Shown here one piece after another: positions 27,541 to 39,268 of a DNA stretch of 39,751 nt. The stretch spans positions 551,217-590,967 of the forward strand of contig BFEA01000526.1 in the NCBI GenBank assembly GCA_003427395.1. Direction: 5' to 3'. The DNA comes from Chara braunii (taxonomy: Eukaryota > Streptophyta > Charophyceae > Charales > Characeae). Within the stretch, counting starts at the first letter, position 1; every line of letters starts with the position of its first letter. The notes under the pieces are model-generated. The model saw only the letters and a program-made list of their open reading frames with translations, searched no databases and was not told where the DNA came from. Position numbers and translations under genes: made by a program.

Positions 27541-29079
27541 CCTGGCCAATTTCGAAGTATACAAACATCAGAAAGTACAATGCCGTCCAATTGCAAAAAA
27601 AAATGAATGAACTTGAGAGGAGAGAGAGGGAAAGAAGAAGAAGAAGTAAGAAAGAAGAAGAAGATGATGTACTCAGCATAGACCAATGACAAGGCTCTTC
27701 TTCCTCGCCAACCAATCTCCTCCTCCTTATCTCCTCCCCTCTTGTTCAAACAAGAAGTAACAATAATAATGTTGAATGGCTGAACCAGAATCAATGTCCG
27801 AATCCCACTTCTACTGTAGGCACAACGTGAGGTCCACCATAGCCATGGCCACCCTTCCTCTTCCTCTACATACAGGCCGAGGCTATTGCTGAGTAATGAG
27901 GGCTCTCCCTCCTGTCCAAAGGACAACCCAAAGCAGCTATGTTGCTGCCCTTCTGTCCCCAGGTAAACTCCCTGCAGCTATGCCGCTGCCTACTCAACCG
28001 CCATGCCTGACTCTGTCCCGAGCTTCCTTGATGCGGCACTACCCCCACTGGGGCCTTCCAGATGCAGCGCCTAACAAGGTGATGAAGATGGTGTCTACCA
28101 TAGCCAGGTAGGTACCCCACCACTCTCCTCCTTGGTCCCCTTCTCCCTCCTCCTCCTACCGGTAGAGCTCCACCATAGCCAAGGTGGAAGCTCCTGGCTC
28201 TTACCCAGCGCCACTCCAGCCAGCGCTCCAGCAGCGTGTCGCCAAACTTGCGCACTGAAGAATGAGGGCGAGCTCTTGCCTCAGCCTCTTGATATAGCGG
28301 CCTGCTTGCCTCCTGGGCGGGGACTTCCAGGCCGCTCGGCCTCCTAAGCAACCGGTACCTCCTCCCTTTTCGGAGGGAAACATCATTGCAGACTCTGATA
28401 TTGCCCGTACAGGCTCTAGACTCAGACTGGATGGACTGGTACCGGCCTAGACCTAGCCTACCGCTACTGGGCCTCTAAAAATGCCAACTTTGTCTTCTTC
28501 TGCTCGGCCTCGAGTACCTGGCACATCTACGGCTACTGGGTGCGGTACCGGCCTACCTGCTACTTGAGTGTTTGTCCGCTGGTCTAAGCACCGGGGGCCC
28601 CTGGCTCCGCTACTTGAGTGTTTTCCCTGCTGCAACCCTCAATGCCACGGCCACAGGTAAGTACCGGCCCTACGGGCCTGCCAAACAAGCAAGTACCCTT
28701 GCGGGTCACACCCACAATCATGCCGACAAGCACTCACACAGGCACGCAAGTCCACGGGCATGCAAGTCCACGGGCATGCAAGTCCACGGGCACGCACACA
28801 TACAGACTTAGAAACACAGCAGAATGCGGGAATCTCAGCAAGGCATCCATTCCATCAGCAGAACTTCAGAAATCAGCAGTGTTCTCAGTCTGTGTTATGG
28901 CGGGTCATTACACCTCTCTCTCTCTCTGCATGGGGAGAAAGGGCAAAAAAAACTCTCTCTTTCTCAAAGGAGGAGATGAGCAGTTCGGCATCTTGCATGA
29001 TCTAGCTCACCTTCCGCATTGAGGAGCCAAGCCCCCAAAATTGTTCTGGGGATTTTTCGGGCCCGTTTATGCTTTTTTG
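27541..29079. other. Non-coding stretch
   Basis: No gene seen. It is a GAA-rich patch (27640-27665) followed by C/T-rich sequence (27900-28680) with scattered CCGGCCTA motifs. A 16-bp repeat GCATGCAAGTCCACGG occurs three times (28742-28793). Confidence 0.4.
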
Positions 29080-29425
29080 GGGGGTCCGGACATGCTCTCT
29101 CTCTATAATAGTTTATTAGACACCCCCAATTTTGTAGTTATTAATAATTCATTACTTTTTATTAGTTTTTAAAGTCTTTTCTTAAGTTTTTTATAATTTT
29201 TGACTTTCAACTGAAGTTTGGTTAGGAATTGTGACATGACTCTGAGGCAAAAGTGGTTTGCATTGTTATTCTGCATAACATACTTTTTTTCAGATTTTTT
29301 TGTTTTAATGGTCCGGACATTTCCGGACCTGCTTACCGGTCCAGATGTCCGGATGTGTCCGGACGTCCGAACGTGACCGGACATGCCTCCGGCCCCCGGA
29401 CATGAGCTGTCCGGGGCCGGCGTAG
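29080..29425 (+). mobile_element. 8-bp-TSD-type MITE copy E, TCCGGACATG-themed, left end unclear
   Basis: The core at 29213-29300 has AAGTTTGGTTAGGAATTGTG, AGGCAAAAGTGGTTTG and TTCTGCATAACATA. The right arm is made of GTCCGGACATG-like units and ends GCCGGCGTAGCCATG, resembling the other right ends. A single GGTCCGGACATG lies at about 29089, before the core. No matching left TIR or target duplication was found. Confidence 0.65.
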
Positions 29426-30540
29426 CCATGGTACAAATACGTGTTTAGTCACTTTTTGATGCAGTTACTGCAGTAAATATCTCTGTACTGGATTTGTAAG
29501 TTGTAACTCCCCTAATTCCCGGTGGTATGATTCTGCTGTGATCGTAATGCAAATGTCGCATGCCAATATGGTGCACAGACCAGAACCAAGAACCCACCTC
29601 TCACAGATGTAGTAAGGATAGCACAGCGGAAGACTGGAATACGAATAATCAGACCTAATCAATGTCGTGACACAGACTAAACATCATCATCATCATCATC
29701 AAACAGTGTGAAGGGGGACCTGACACTATCACAAAGAGACGAAGTGCCAGGCACCGACATACATGGATGAGGAGGAGGGAGGAGAGACGAAGAAGGTGGG
29801 GGAGAGGGAGCCAGGGCCTACCTACTAGCCTACCAACCTATGGGGCCTACCTGGGCCGAATCGACACAGGTCCTGAAGCGCCTCCCCCCCCCTACCTATA
29901 CTGAAATGACACAGGGCCTGTAGGCCCCCCCCTACCTAACAGCTAGCCTACCTGGTCGGGCCCGGCAGGGTCCCGTGTGGAACTCAGAATGCCACAGCAA
30001 GACTCAACTCTGAGACAGTGCTATTCATTGCAAGTCGAGTACATGTGGATTTGACTCTGGAGGGAAGAACAATGAGGAAACAAAGAAGAAGAAGAAGAAG
30101 AAGAAGAAGAACACAGGATTGAACGAATGCGAACTCCGTTCCCCTCCCCGTCATCATCTTCCTCACATAATGGCCTCCGCCAATTTGCGAACGAGTTACT
30201 TAGGTGTCTCACGTAGAAATAAATCTGACTCTGGAGGGAAGAAGAACAAGGAAATAAACAAGAAGAAGAAGAAGAAGAAGAACACAGGATTGAACAAATG
30301 CCAACTCTCTTCCACTCGTCGTAATCCTCCTTAGATAATGGCCTCAGCCAGTTGGAAAGGCCGGCATTGGATTGGTGTGTTGATTACTTTGTGACACTGA
30401 ATTGATGATTGTGTGTTTACGAACTCACCACCAGTTCACGTGATTCTTAAGTTCACGAAATTGCCTTCCAAGCCCTGCGGGCCTGCGACAATGCCTTTCC
30501 AAAGTGACCGGCCGGTTGTGCTACCGGCCTGGTATCAACT
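29426..30540. other. Non-coding stretch with ATC, CCTACC and GAA repeats and a 172-bp duplication
   Basis: ATC microsatellite at 29683-29700 and CCTACC-rich tract at 29815-29950. 30049-30180 and 30221-30350 are diverged duplicates (TCTGGAGGGAAGAA, (AAG)n, ACACAGGATTGAAC, ATAATGGCCTC). TGGTATCA at 30530 resembles a gypsy primer-binding site but has no LTR beside it. Confidence 0.5.
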
Positions 30541-30554
30541 ACGATAACCAGTTC

Positions 30555-31134
30555 TTATTGACAACGTTTGTGAGATGTCTCCCAGAGAATCTCAGAAAAC
30601 TTGCTGGCCAGCGAGGCACGCCTCGAGTATCACTCTTTTGAGACATTGTCTAGAAAAGCCTTAGATTTGGAGGCCACTCTAGGGAATGCTCAACCAACTC
30701 AGAATGACACGAGGAAGAAGAAGGGTCCGTAGGAATGGAAGAAGGGGGCTAAGTTGATGATGGTTGAGTCCGATGGGACCCAAACTGAGATCGACAAGCT
30801 CACAGACTTGTTGGACGTTTCAGAGTACGACCGCGAGGAGAACGCTGAGGGTAGCACCCTCGCCGCAGTAGTCAAGGCTAAGGCGGGTGGCCGAGGGAAG
30901 GGCCATCCAAAGAGTCAAGGGAAGGCTCCCTCCAATCAGACCAAAGTGGCTGATTGGGTTGAGGCAGGTCTTGATCAAGACGTGTGGCCGGACCTTCGAG
31001 TGCGTGGCGCTTGTATAATCTGTGGTGAATACGGACACACCCAGTACAAGTGCCAGAACACAAAGGTCACGCAAAAGGTACCTCCTAAGATGGGAGCATC
31101 TTCTTCCCAGGCTTCTAGCTCGGGAAACATGTGA
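30555..31134 (+). pseudogene. Ty3/gypsy gag, C-terminal part, with one stop
   Basis: The open part 30754-31134 ends in a CCHC zinc knuckle, CIICGEYGHTQYKC, typical of nucleocapsid (C-X2-C-X4-H-X4-C). Upstream the same frame continues to about 30640 through a TAG at 30730-30732. Weaker gag-like residues (FVRCLPENLRKLAG) appear in another frame near 30565. Most of the capsid region is absent, so the element is 5'-truncated or internally deleted. The stop TGA at 31132 sits just after a GGGAAAC heptamer. Confidence 0.8.
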
Positions 31135-31158
31135 GGCCGGTGGAAGTTTTAGCTGCTT
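31122..31158 (+). promoter_or_regulatory. Putative -1 ribosomal frameshift site at the gag/pro junction
   Basis: GGGAAAC (31122-31128) lies in the gag frame exactly as G-GGA-AAC, one codon before the gag TGA. Slipping back one base enters the protease frame (CAT GTG AGG ...), which is open for 240 codons. A possible stem (TGGAAG with CTTCTA) lies about 12 nt downstream. The slippery-site grammar is established for retroviruses. Its use here is inferred. Confidence 0.55.
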
Positions 31159-31859
31159 CTACTTATGGTGAAGTGGGCCTGATACCCTCCCCACTTCATG
31201 AGCAGACTCATCCAGACCAAACTATGCTCTGTACGTGGGATGTGTCTGAAGCCTTAGAAGATCTAGAAAGCGAGTGGTCAAACAAGGACCCTCGCGAGTC
31301 TTGGGTGGCACTAAGGAAAGGTCCTAGAGGGGAACATGTCGTCGTGGAAGTCGATGTAGGAGGCCGCAAATGTGGTGCCTTCATAGACATAGGCTCAATG
31401 CGGAATTACATTAGTCGCGATTGTTTGGAAAGGCTGCACCTATTGCACCGGGTACGACACCTTAGTAGACCTGTAGCATCTACTTTGGCCAAAGAGCGCA
31501 TGGTAGTCACAGACTATATCAAGGACGTAGTCTGTACCTTCTCCTATGGAGGAGGAGAACTTCATCATAAGATTTTGTTCTTGGTTAGCGACGACTTACC
31601 ATTCGACATGTTGTTAGGCATGTACTACCTTGAGGTTGCTAAGCCCCAGTTCGACTGGGACAAGAAGGTGCTAAAACATAAGTTGCCCGATGGCAGAACA
31701 GTCAGATTGACTAAGTTCAAAGCCGGTAGCATTATAGATACCTATAGCTGCTTGTGTGCATCAGCGTTCTATAACTATTACAAACAGAACCAAGAGGAGG
31801 GTATCTACCTAGTGTATGTCTCTGAGAAAGGGGAGGCCGTTAAAACACCCCAGAGATAA
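31128..31859 (+). pseudogene. Ty3/gypsy protease region
   Basis: Open from the frameshift site to TAA at 31857-31859. The aspartic protease active site reads FIDIGS (usual D-T/S-G), followed by NYISRDCLERL and, later, DLPFDMLLGMYYLEVAKPQFDWDKK, a typical retropepsin-to-RT linker. The next domain continues in a different frame (+2 relative), so a frameshift lies at about 31840-31856. The centre of the active site (DIG) is unusual but found in some elements. Confidence 0.85.
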
Positions 31860-33150
31860 AACGCGTCGTTGCTAAGTTCCCTGATCTGTCCGAAGAGCCC
31901 ACAACAGTCGTAGAAAGGGAAGTTGTCCACGCTATAGAAATCATTCCAGGGAGTAAAACCCCAAAGGGAAGGATCTATAGGATGGCTCCCGCCGAGTTAG
32001 ATGAACTCCGGCGATAACTCAAAGAGCTGACAGAGAAGGGATGGATCCGGCCTAGTACTTCCCCTTACGGATCTCCAGTGTTATTCGTACCTAAGAAGGG
32101 GGGTACATTGAGGATGTGCATTGACTATAGAGGCCTCAATGCCATCACAGTAAAGAACGTAGAGCCTCTATCTCGCATAGACGACCTATTGGATAGGGTG
32201 CAGGGATGCAAGTACTATAGCAAGATAGACTTGAAATCCGGCTATCATCAGATCGCTATAAGACCTAAGGATGAACACAAGACAACTTTTCAGACTAGAT
32301 ATGGTCTGTATGAGTTTGTAGTGATGCCCTTTGGTCTTTGCAATGCGCCAGGAACATTCCAGCACGCCATGAATCGGATATTCCATGACCATTTAGATAA
32401 GTTTGTCGTGGTCTACCTTGACGGCATTCTGATCTTGAGTAAGTCTGCCGAGGAGCATGCACAGCACGTTGAGACTGTACTTTCACTCCAATACAAGTAT
32501 AAGGTCAACCTAGAGAAGTGTGAGTTCGGTCGCACTAAGATATTATACTTGGGTCACGAAGTATCCGCAGAAGGGATTAGGCCGGAAGATGCGAAGGTGG
32601 CTAGTATACGCGACTAGCCACGACCTCAGACAATCACTGAGGTCAGATCTTTCTTAGGAATGTGGGGCTATTATAGGAACTTCGTAAAGAACTATTCTAC
32701 AGTCACCTCTCCTTTGACAGATCTAACTTGACTTGACACGCCGTGGAACTGGAGTGATGAGTGCGAGGGTGCTTTTAAGAGATTGAATCATGCACTCATG
32801 AATCATGAGGTTCTCATGGTTCCCGATCCTCAGAAGCCATTCATAGTGACCACTGACGCAAGCCAATACGGCATTGGCGCAGTGCTGGCTCAACAGGATG
32901 GGAAGAATTTGAGACCGATTGAGTACATGAGCAAGAAGATGCCATCGAAGAAACTGGCAAAGTCCACCTATGAAAGGGAACTCTATGCTCTATATAAAGC
33001 ACTTGTCCATTGGAGACACTTCCTATTGGGAAGGTTCTTCTACTTTAGGATTGATCATCAGACCCTCAAATGGATCAAGACTCAACCGGCTCTTTCTGAT
33101 GCACTCAAGCGATGGATTGAGGTCATCGACCAATATGACTTGAGTATCTA
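31856..33150 (+). pseudogene. Ty3/gypsy reverse transcriptase and RNase H, inactivated
   Basis: One frame throughout, broken by TAA (32015-32017), TAG (32615-32617) and TGA (32729-32731). RT motifs are [47 protein letters not shown] and [11 protein letters not shown]. The catalytic YLDD box is YLDG (32414-32425), so the second catalytic Asp is lost. RNase H shows TTDASQYGIGAVLAQ (about 32850), STYERELYALYKAL and DHQTLKWI. The frame ends at TAA 33149-33151 by a small indel, with the KVADALSRR motif in the next frame. Confidence 0.92.
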
Positions 33151-33151
33151 A

Positions 33152-34703
33152 AGGGAGAGTACAACAAGGTTGCAGATGCGCTATCACGTAGGGCAGACTA
33201 CCTAGGTGCGCTAGTTTCCGACTTTGGCGTGCCTGAAGAAGTAACTCAATCGTTGGTGGGAGCCTATCAGGAAGACCCTGTCACGATGGACATCATGTGC
33301 AAACTTCAAGCAAAAGACAAGACCACGGAAAGTGAGTTTGTGATGGTGGACGGGCTACTCTATCTTGATAAGGCCGGAATAAAAAGGTTAGTAGTTCCAT
33401 CTAGTGAACGTTTGCGTAGTTTGTTTCTAGGAGAATGCCATGACGCAACCGGGCACTTTGGCTACAAAAAGAGGAGTGCTAATCTAGTTCAGCGATTTTG
33501 GTGGCCTGGAATGCTGGATGACGCGAAAAAGTACGTAGAGATCTGTCAGGTCTGTCAGCGGGACAACCCGCATACTCAAGCACCGCTTCGGTTGCTGAAG
33601 CCCTTACCTATCCCCGGTGGTCCAGGACAGAGTGTTTCCATGGACTTCATGGACACCCTGGTGACCAGTAAGAGTGGCAAGAGGCACATCTTCATCATCA
33701 TCGATCGATTCACCAAGTACGCTAGACTAGTGGCTATGCCAGAGACCGCAAGGACTGGCCAGGTCATCACGTTGTTCAAGGACAACTGGGTGCGTGACTT
33801 TTGTTTACCAAAGTCAATCGTTAGTGACAGAGATGTCCGCTTCACAAGTGAGCTGTGGAAGAAGACTGTTGAACAGATGGGCAGTCAACTTCAAATGACT
33901 TCAGGGAATCATCCCGAAGCCATTACATCAAGCCCAACCAGGATGACTGGGATGAGAAGTTGCCTCTCATCGCCAGTTTGTACAACAACGCTGTACACAG
34001 CAGTACCGGCGTTAGTCCTAATCAGCTGCACTTGGGATGGAAGCCTAGATCAGCACTGGACTTCCTCCTACCCGAAAACCGACCCTCTGCAACTCCAGGC
34101 ACACTTGAGTATGGTGTGCAATATGAGAAGTTGTTAGAGCAAGCTGTCGAGCATATGAAGAAAGCTCAGCAAGCAATGATTGCTTCTGAGAATAAACATC
34201 GACGACAGTCCTCATTTCAGGTAGGGGAACGTGTCTGGGTTAAGGCTAGTGAGCTAGGACAGGAGTTCGGAATCTCTCGAAAACTAATGCCTCAGTATTT
34301 TGGTCCCTGGGAAGTCCTGGATATAGTGGGGGATGAGATGGATGGTCCCACATATGTCATCCTTGTCCCTGGACACCTACGCACTTACCTTGTCATTCAT
34401 GCCTCAAAGCTTGCACCTTTAGCTGAGACGGATCAATTCCCTTCAAGGAGATCGATGCTGCCCCCAACCATGGATGGCCAAGTGGACATCGACGACATTG
34501 TGGATCACAGGGACATACCTGTTCCAAAGCCGCTGGGCCGAGGAAGACCTCCCAAGCCCAAGAGAGAGTATCGCGTCAGATTCAGGCATCACACGGATCC
34601 AAAAGAAGATCGTTGGTTTACCAGAGAGGAACTGATTGAGATAGCTCCTCAAGTGGTGGCAGATTATGAGAGAAAGCTGAAAGGGAAGTCACCTGCGAAG
34701 TAA
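33152..34703 (+). pseudogene. Ty3/gypsy integrase and chromodomain-like C-terminus, with internal deletion
   Basis: The zinc-binding module HDATGHFG ... ICQVCQ is followed by the catalytic core with MDFMDTL (first Asp) and IVSDRDVRF (second Asp). At about 33922 the sequence jumps from GNHPEA directly to a later segment in another frame, deleting the part with the third catalytic residue (Glu). The remainder (33960-34703) has SLYNNAVHSSTGVSPNQLHL, a GWKPR motif and RYFGPW-like QYFGPWEVLD. A C-terminal RVRFRHHTDPKEDRWFTREE looks like a chromodomain and would place it among chromoviruses. The frame ends at TAA 34701-34703. Confidence 0.9.
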
Positions 34704-36535
34704 GCATCTCATGCGTATGTTCTGGGCTAAGGCCCCAGCAAGCCTAGAGCCCGCCCTAAGTGAAGGCGGGCCAGACCTGTGACCGCCCTAAGTGAAGGCT
34801 GGCCAGAATATCCACGAACAGGCCTTTCTTTCAACATTTTTGTAAAGTGGGTATCAGACAGTTGCAGCACGCCAGTTGGTTGGAGTGCATTGTGGAACAT
34901 AGACTCCTGCTCGAAGCAGTTGAGCCCAGGGCCTCAGTTGGTTGAGCCCTGGGCACAAGCCAGGGGAGGCCGACACATCACACATTGGATGTCGGCCAAT
35001 GGGAAAGCAGCATAGCCGTCGTAGAGGCCGAGCAGACCATTGGGAAACCGGGAAGGGTCTGCATCTGGACGACGGCCCTGGCACAAGGGGCACAACTGTA
35101 CTGCCCGGGCCACATCTGAGTTGGGCCTGGGCGCAGGTACTGGGACCGGGGCACAGGCTCAAGGCAGGCCGCCCACACGCTGCACTGGCATATAGGCAGA
35201 GAGTGCGAGTGGGCAGGGATCTTGGCCAATGCAGGCATTGCGGGCACGCTGCGCTAATGCGAGGAGCTGCGCTGTGCATGAGCTGCGCTAGGCTGAGGTG
35301 CAAGGCAGGCGGGCGCTAGGCGGTAGGGCGCTGCCTATGCACAGGGCGCTGGCGGCCATAGCCGGGCTGCTTGAGGGCGCAGAGGAAGGGCGAAGGTGGT
35401 TCTTCGGAGGTGAAGGGTGCTGTGTGGGTTATCAAGGGAGAGTGTGGGTGAAGAGAGGACGTACCTGGTGGAGGGGGAGTCGGCATTGGTGTTGACGTCA
35501 TCACTCGCTGGTCGTCAAGTTGTCTGGTTGCTTTCATGCTATAGTCGTAGTTTTAGGCTGTAGTGTAGGTAGGGCGCTTGGCGCCATTCAAGAGAGAGAG
35601 CTACATTGGGTTATGCTGTTGGTGTTGCCCGATTGGGCTTGGACATTGACTCACGATTCTGCTGTATCATTTTCAAATGGATGGTTACTTGGTTCCATTG
35701 TGCTATCTGCTCTTGCTTTGACTACATGGATTTCAGTGTGATTTTGCAATTTGGATTTCTGTGCTTCGTCCATATTCATGTTCCTTGCAAATGCAAACCA
35801 CTTTTGGCCGAGGGTCACATTATAATTCCTCACAGAATAGGAGATAAAAGAGAAAATAACAGAATCACACAAAGGCACCCCCCTTTAGGCCCCTTTAGCC
35901 CCTTTAAAACCAATTTATACCCCCCCNCCCCGCCCCTTCACAGGCAACTCACAAAAAACGAAATGAGCCTGGATTTGGAGTCCTTTGGGAGAGCGCGGAA
36001 ACTTCTTTTTTTTTTTTTTTCGCACGCCCGGGTACCTTGGGCGTCAGACCCCCCCGGGCGTCATGCCCGGGTGCGCGGCCGGGCGTGAGAATCTTCCTAG
36101 CTAAGTACGGCCATTCGTCTTTTTTTCTTTTTTCTTTTTCTTGAATTACAGACAAATCAGAGGGGTGGGAGAGCTGCAAAGTTGCAAAGTTGCAAACACT
36201 CACCTGCAGTCGGAGTATGCACGTACCAGCGACGACAGTCAGGGCATCCGTCCAACGGTGCGACAACATGGCATCAAAGGAACACATTCGACACAACAAT
36301 GAATTCGTAGTGCAGCACCCACGACAAAGAATGACGAACACAACAGAAAAACAGTCAATCAAATCCAATCAACGATCCAATCACGCGGATATTCGTACAT
36401 TGTGAGAAAAAAATAGCAGTTCGAAATTTGGAAGTTCAAAGCTTTATGTTTAAAAGACGACCATTGTTAAAACACTGCACTTGGAGCATCAAATACCTAA
36501 AATCATAGATCGAACGACTTCCCTCTACTCAGCTT
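34704..36535. other. Non-coding stretch after the gypsy element
   Basis: No LTR matching the 5' flank was found. A perfect hairpin GCCCGCC/GGCGGGC (34748-34771) has a diverged second copy (34782-34806). The single N is at 35927. A T-run at 36007-36020 is followed by CGCCCGGG-type palindromes to 36087, like the right arm of the 8-bp-TSD family but without core or TIR. Confidence 0.45.
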
Positions 36536-38791
36536 CTACCCGATCTTCCTCCTCGTCGTCCTCAAATTGGGCATCTCCCTCACTTCCTTCTCCGTCTGTG
36601 CCTTCCATCCCACTGGGCTGAGATAATGAGGGAGCCAATGAAGAACTTGAGTCCGTGGACAAGGCTCGTCCTCTTTCAGACTTTCTTCGGGGACATCCAC
36701 GTCCTCGTCGTCACTTACAACGACAGACTTATTGGCCTTCCCTCCACCTGCGCTCTTTGTGGCGGATTTTACTGCCACTCTGGCTTTGGCCGCTGCGACT
36801 TTGTCAGCAGCAGCTTTTGCTTCAGCTGCTGCATCAATAGCCTTGTCTTCAGCCTTCTTCGCCCTGCATGCCGCCTGTTCTGCCAAAGTTGGACGGCCCC
36901 TCTTCGGTCGTGGCTGTTCTTGCTGAACAGCCTTCCTCTTCCCATGTTGTGAGGGCGCATTGCCATCCTCCACCGCCTGTTTGACCTTGGATTTCCCTCT
37001 CCTTTTTGTTGCTGCCTCGTCCCGCCCTGCACCCAAGTGCCTGCCCGTCACGCTTCCATTGCGAGAGCATAACCCTCCTTCGTGTACAACTCTCCAGGCA
37101 CGGGAAATTGGCAACCAGATCTCCTGCGCAACTCTTGCTCATGGTGCTTCCCAGGCTTCGTGCACTTGTGCCAATCGTACCGCCTCGTACCGACGAGTAG
37201 AATGTCCTCCTCCTCAACCAGCCTGTCGTCAACTTCGTCATTCCGCAGGAAAGTCCGCTGCATCGGGATCTGGTCTCCCTCGTCATCGCAGTCCACCTCC
37301 ACAACCTCCTCACGATCGACATCCTCATGGACCCGTTCTCCAACCACTGCACATACCACTCCTCCATCTCCTTGTCCAGCAGGATGTCGTCCGCCCATGG
37401 GATGTGGGTATCATCCCCCTCGCCACGTTGATTCCTCAGCAGCCGAACAGTCCAACTGATGTACACCAGTTCTGCCATCCTTTCTGGCAATAGCTTCGTT
37501 CGCCTCCTTCCATATGCTCATGCAAGCTCCAATTCTGCTCGCAGGAGGCAAAGGAGCTTGCCTGGCCAAGCAATTTGATTGCTTGTGGTGCGAGGAGGTC
37601 GTGCTTAGAGTCGAACGCCCCCACCACAAAGCTGGCTGCTGGTGGCTGGCTTGTTCGCGAGCTTGCTCCGTCGAGAACCCTCCCAAAGCATTGACCCATT
37701 GATCAACTTGGGAGCTCACTTCTTGGCGCCGTTCCCGTGACATCCAAGAGTACAACCAAATGTTGAACCCGACACGAACCTCCGGATTGCGTTGTGCGTT
37801 GTGCATTTGATGCTCAAGATCCAAGAAGGCCGCAACACAATGTAGCTCACTTGTCAGAAATGTCCAGCGGATGCGCTCCACCGCCTCGTGCTCCGCCACC
37901 AACAAACATTCCAGGACACGCAGATTCTGCACAACCTGATCCATCTGGAAGTAAACCTTCGAGATGGTTGCTATTTGCCCCATCCTCCATATGGAGCAGC
38001 TCCACCACCGGCTGCATGACATGAAGCGCCTTCTGTACATTCCTCCAGAAGTTGTCCTTGTCGAGGACGACGACTGTTACATCGTGGAATGCCACCAACT
38101 GGTCATTCCGCACCATCTTGTCCACCCATCCCTTGTCGCACACACAACGATCCAAAGCTTTCCACAATTCCTTCAACTGCAGCATCTCGAAGTTGGTTGC
38201 AAATCTGGTCGTCGTCGACCACTTCAGCTTTGTCTTCGGGGAGTGATGGTGGAACAAAGCCCTTGCCTTGTCCACATTCGAGAAGAAACGACCGACCTTG
38301 TTGCCAGCATCGACCACCTGCGCGATCCAAGGCATGTCCTTGTGCATGTCCTCCAGTGCGAGGTCCAGCGCATGTGTCGTACAACCGACGCTGAAGATGG
38401 TCGGATAGGCGGACTCCACCATCTTCCCTGCCTTCACGCACACCCTTGCGTTGTCCATGACAACACCAACGACCACATCCACTCCAATCTCTTTGATCAC
38501 GTCGTTCAACACCCGAAAATAAGCCGCAGAATCCTTCTCCTTGCCCTCCATGTAGACGAACTTCCAAAATACTGTACCGACGGGCGAGGCCACCATGACA
38601 TTAAAATGTGGTTTGTTGCGGCGGTCCGACCAGCCGTCCATCTGCAGCTTAATCTCCGTCCAAGCGCTTTGTCCTTTGTTCGTCCCTTCTGCAAGGCATC
38701 CATGTAGGATGTGCCGTCCTCACGGCCTGAAGGAACTCGAGGAAGTAGACGTCCTCCACCAAGCTGATCGACTGGTTGGTGCATATCAAAA
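36536..38791 (-). pseudogene. hAT transposase (DUF659 family), frameshifted body and C-terminus
   Basis: On the minus strand, IKLQMDGWSDRRNKPHFNVM (from about 38660), GTVFWKFVYMEGKEKDSAAYF, DVVVGVVMDNARVCVKAG and GCTTHALDLALEDMHKDMPW are the DUF659/RNase-H-like core of hAT transposases. Dimerisation-domain residues WWGAF... IKLLGQA and SFASCEQNW appear at about 37660-37540, but split between frames. The final open part (37114-36536) is a Lys/Ala-rich, then acidic tail. The body changes frame several times, so it is a pseudogene or contains assembly errors. Confidence 0.82.
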
Positions 38792-39268
38792 ACCGGTCGG
38801 GGAATCGACTCGTACGCTCATTCATCGTGACGACGCTGTCGGCCTCCTCGATCACTGTCTGCCTCAATGGCCTCCCCGAACTTGGCTTCGATCCAAGAAC
38901 GGTGCCCCAGTGGACTGAGGTGTGGACGTTTCGCCAGTAATGCCCGCACCAGCGACCTGCGAGGTCGGAAACTCTGATGCCTGACTTGAAGTGGTTGGCA
39001 TGTTGCTGGGCCCAGCACCTCCAGCCTCGATCTGCAGCAACATGCGAGCAAGGCACTTCCCCTCTAACATTCCAGCTTCCCTCCTCGCCCTCTCCTCCAC
39101 TGATAACGGGACGGTTACGTTATCAAGAGTGCACCTCTCCAAGAAGTGATCCCGGAGCCTCGTGGCAGTCCCGGGCAACCGCAAGTCGCAGCAGGTGCAA
39201 CTCCAATAATTAGATCCCTTTTTCACATTCTTCCCCCGCGTCCCCTCGATCGTGAAATGTGTCTTCAA
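38792..39268 (-). pseudogene. hAT transposase N-terminus with BED-type zinc finger
   Basis: Starts with ATG at 39268 (MKTHFTIEGTRGKNV). YWSCTCCDLRLPGTATRLRD followed by HFLERC gives the C-X2-C...H...C pattern of a BED finger, a DNA-binding module common at the start of hAT transposases. A Ser/Thr-rich linker follows, then the frame is lost near 38880. Residues resuming in another frame (FPDRFLICTNQSISLVEDVYF) lead into the DUF659 core downstream on the same strand. Confidence 0.78.

Noticed and set aside
26363-27715. Frames rich in Arg-Glu and Ser-Leu
   Set aside because: Translation of CT/GA repeats and of a U6 copy; no conserved domain.
28742-28793. CRISPR-like array
   Set aside because: Three contiguous 16-bp repeats without spacers in a eukaryotic genome; a minisatellite.
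30530-30537. TGGTATCA as a gypsy primer-binding site
   Set aside because: Only 8 bases match, no LTR was found next to it, and the C-terminal part of gag follows too closely.
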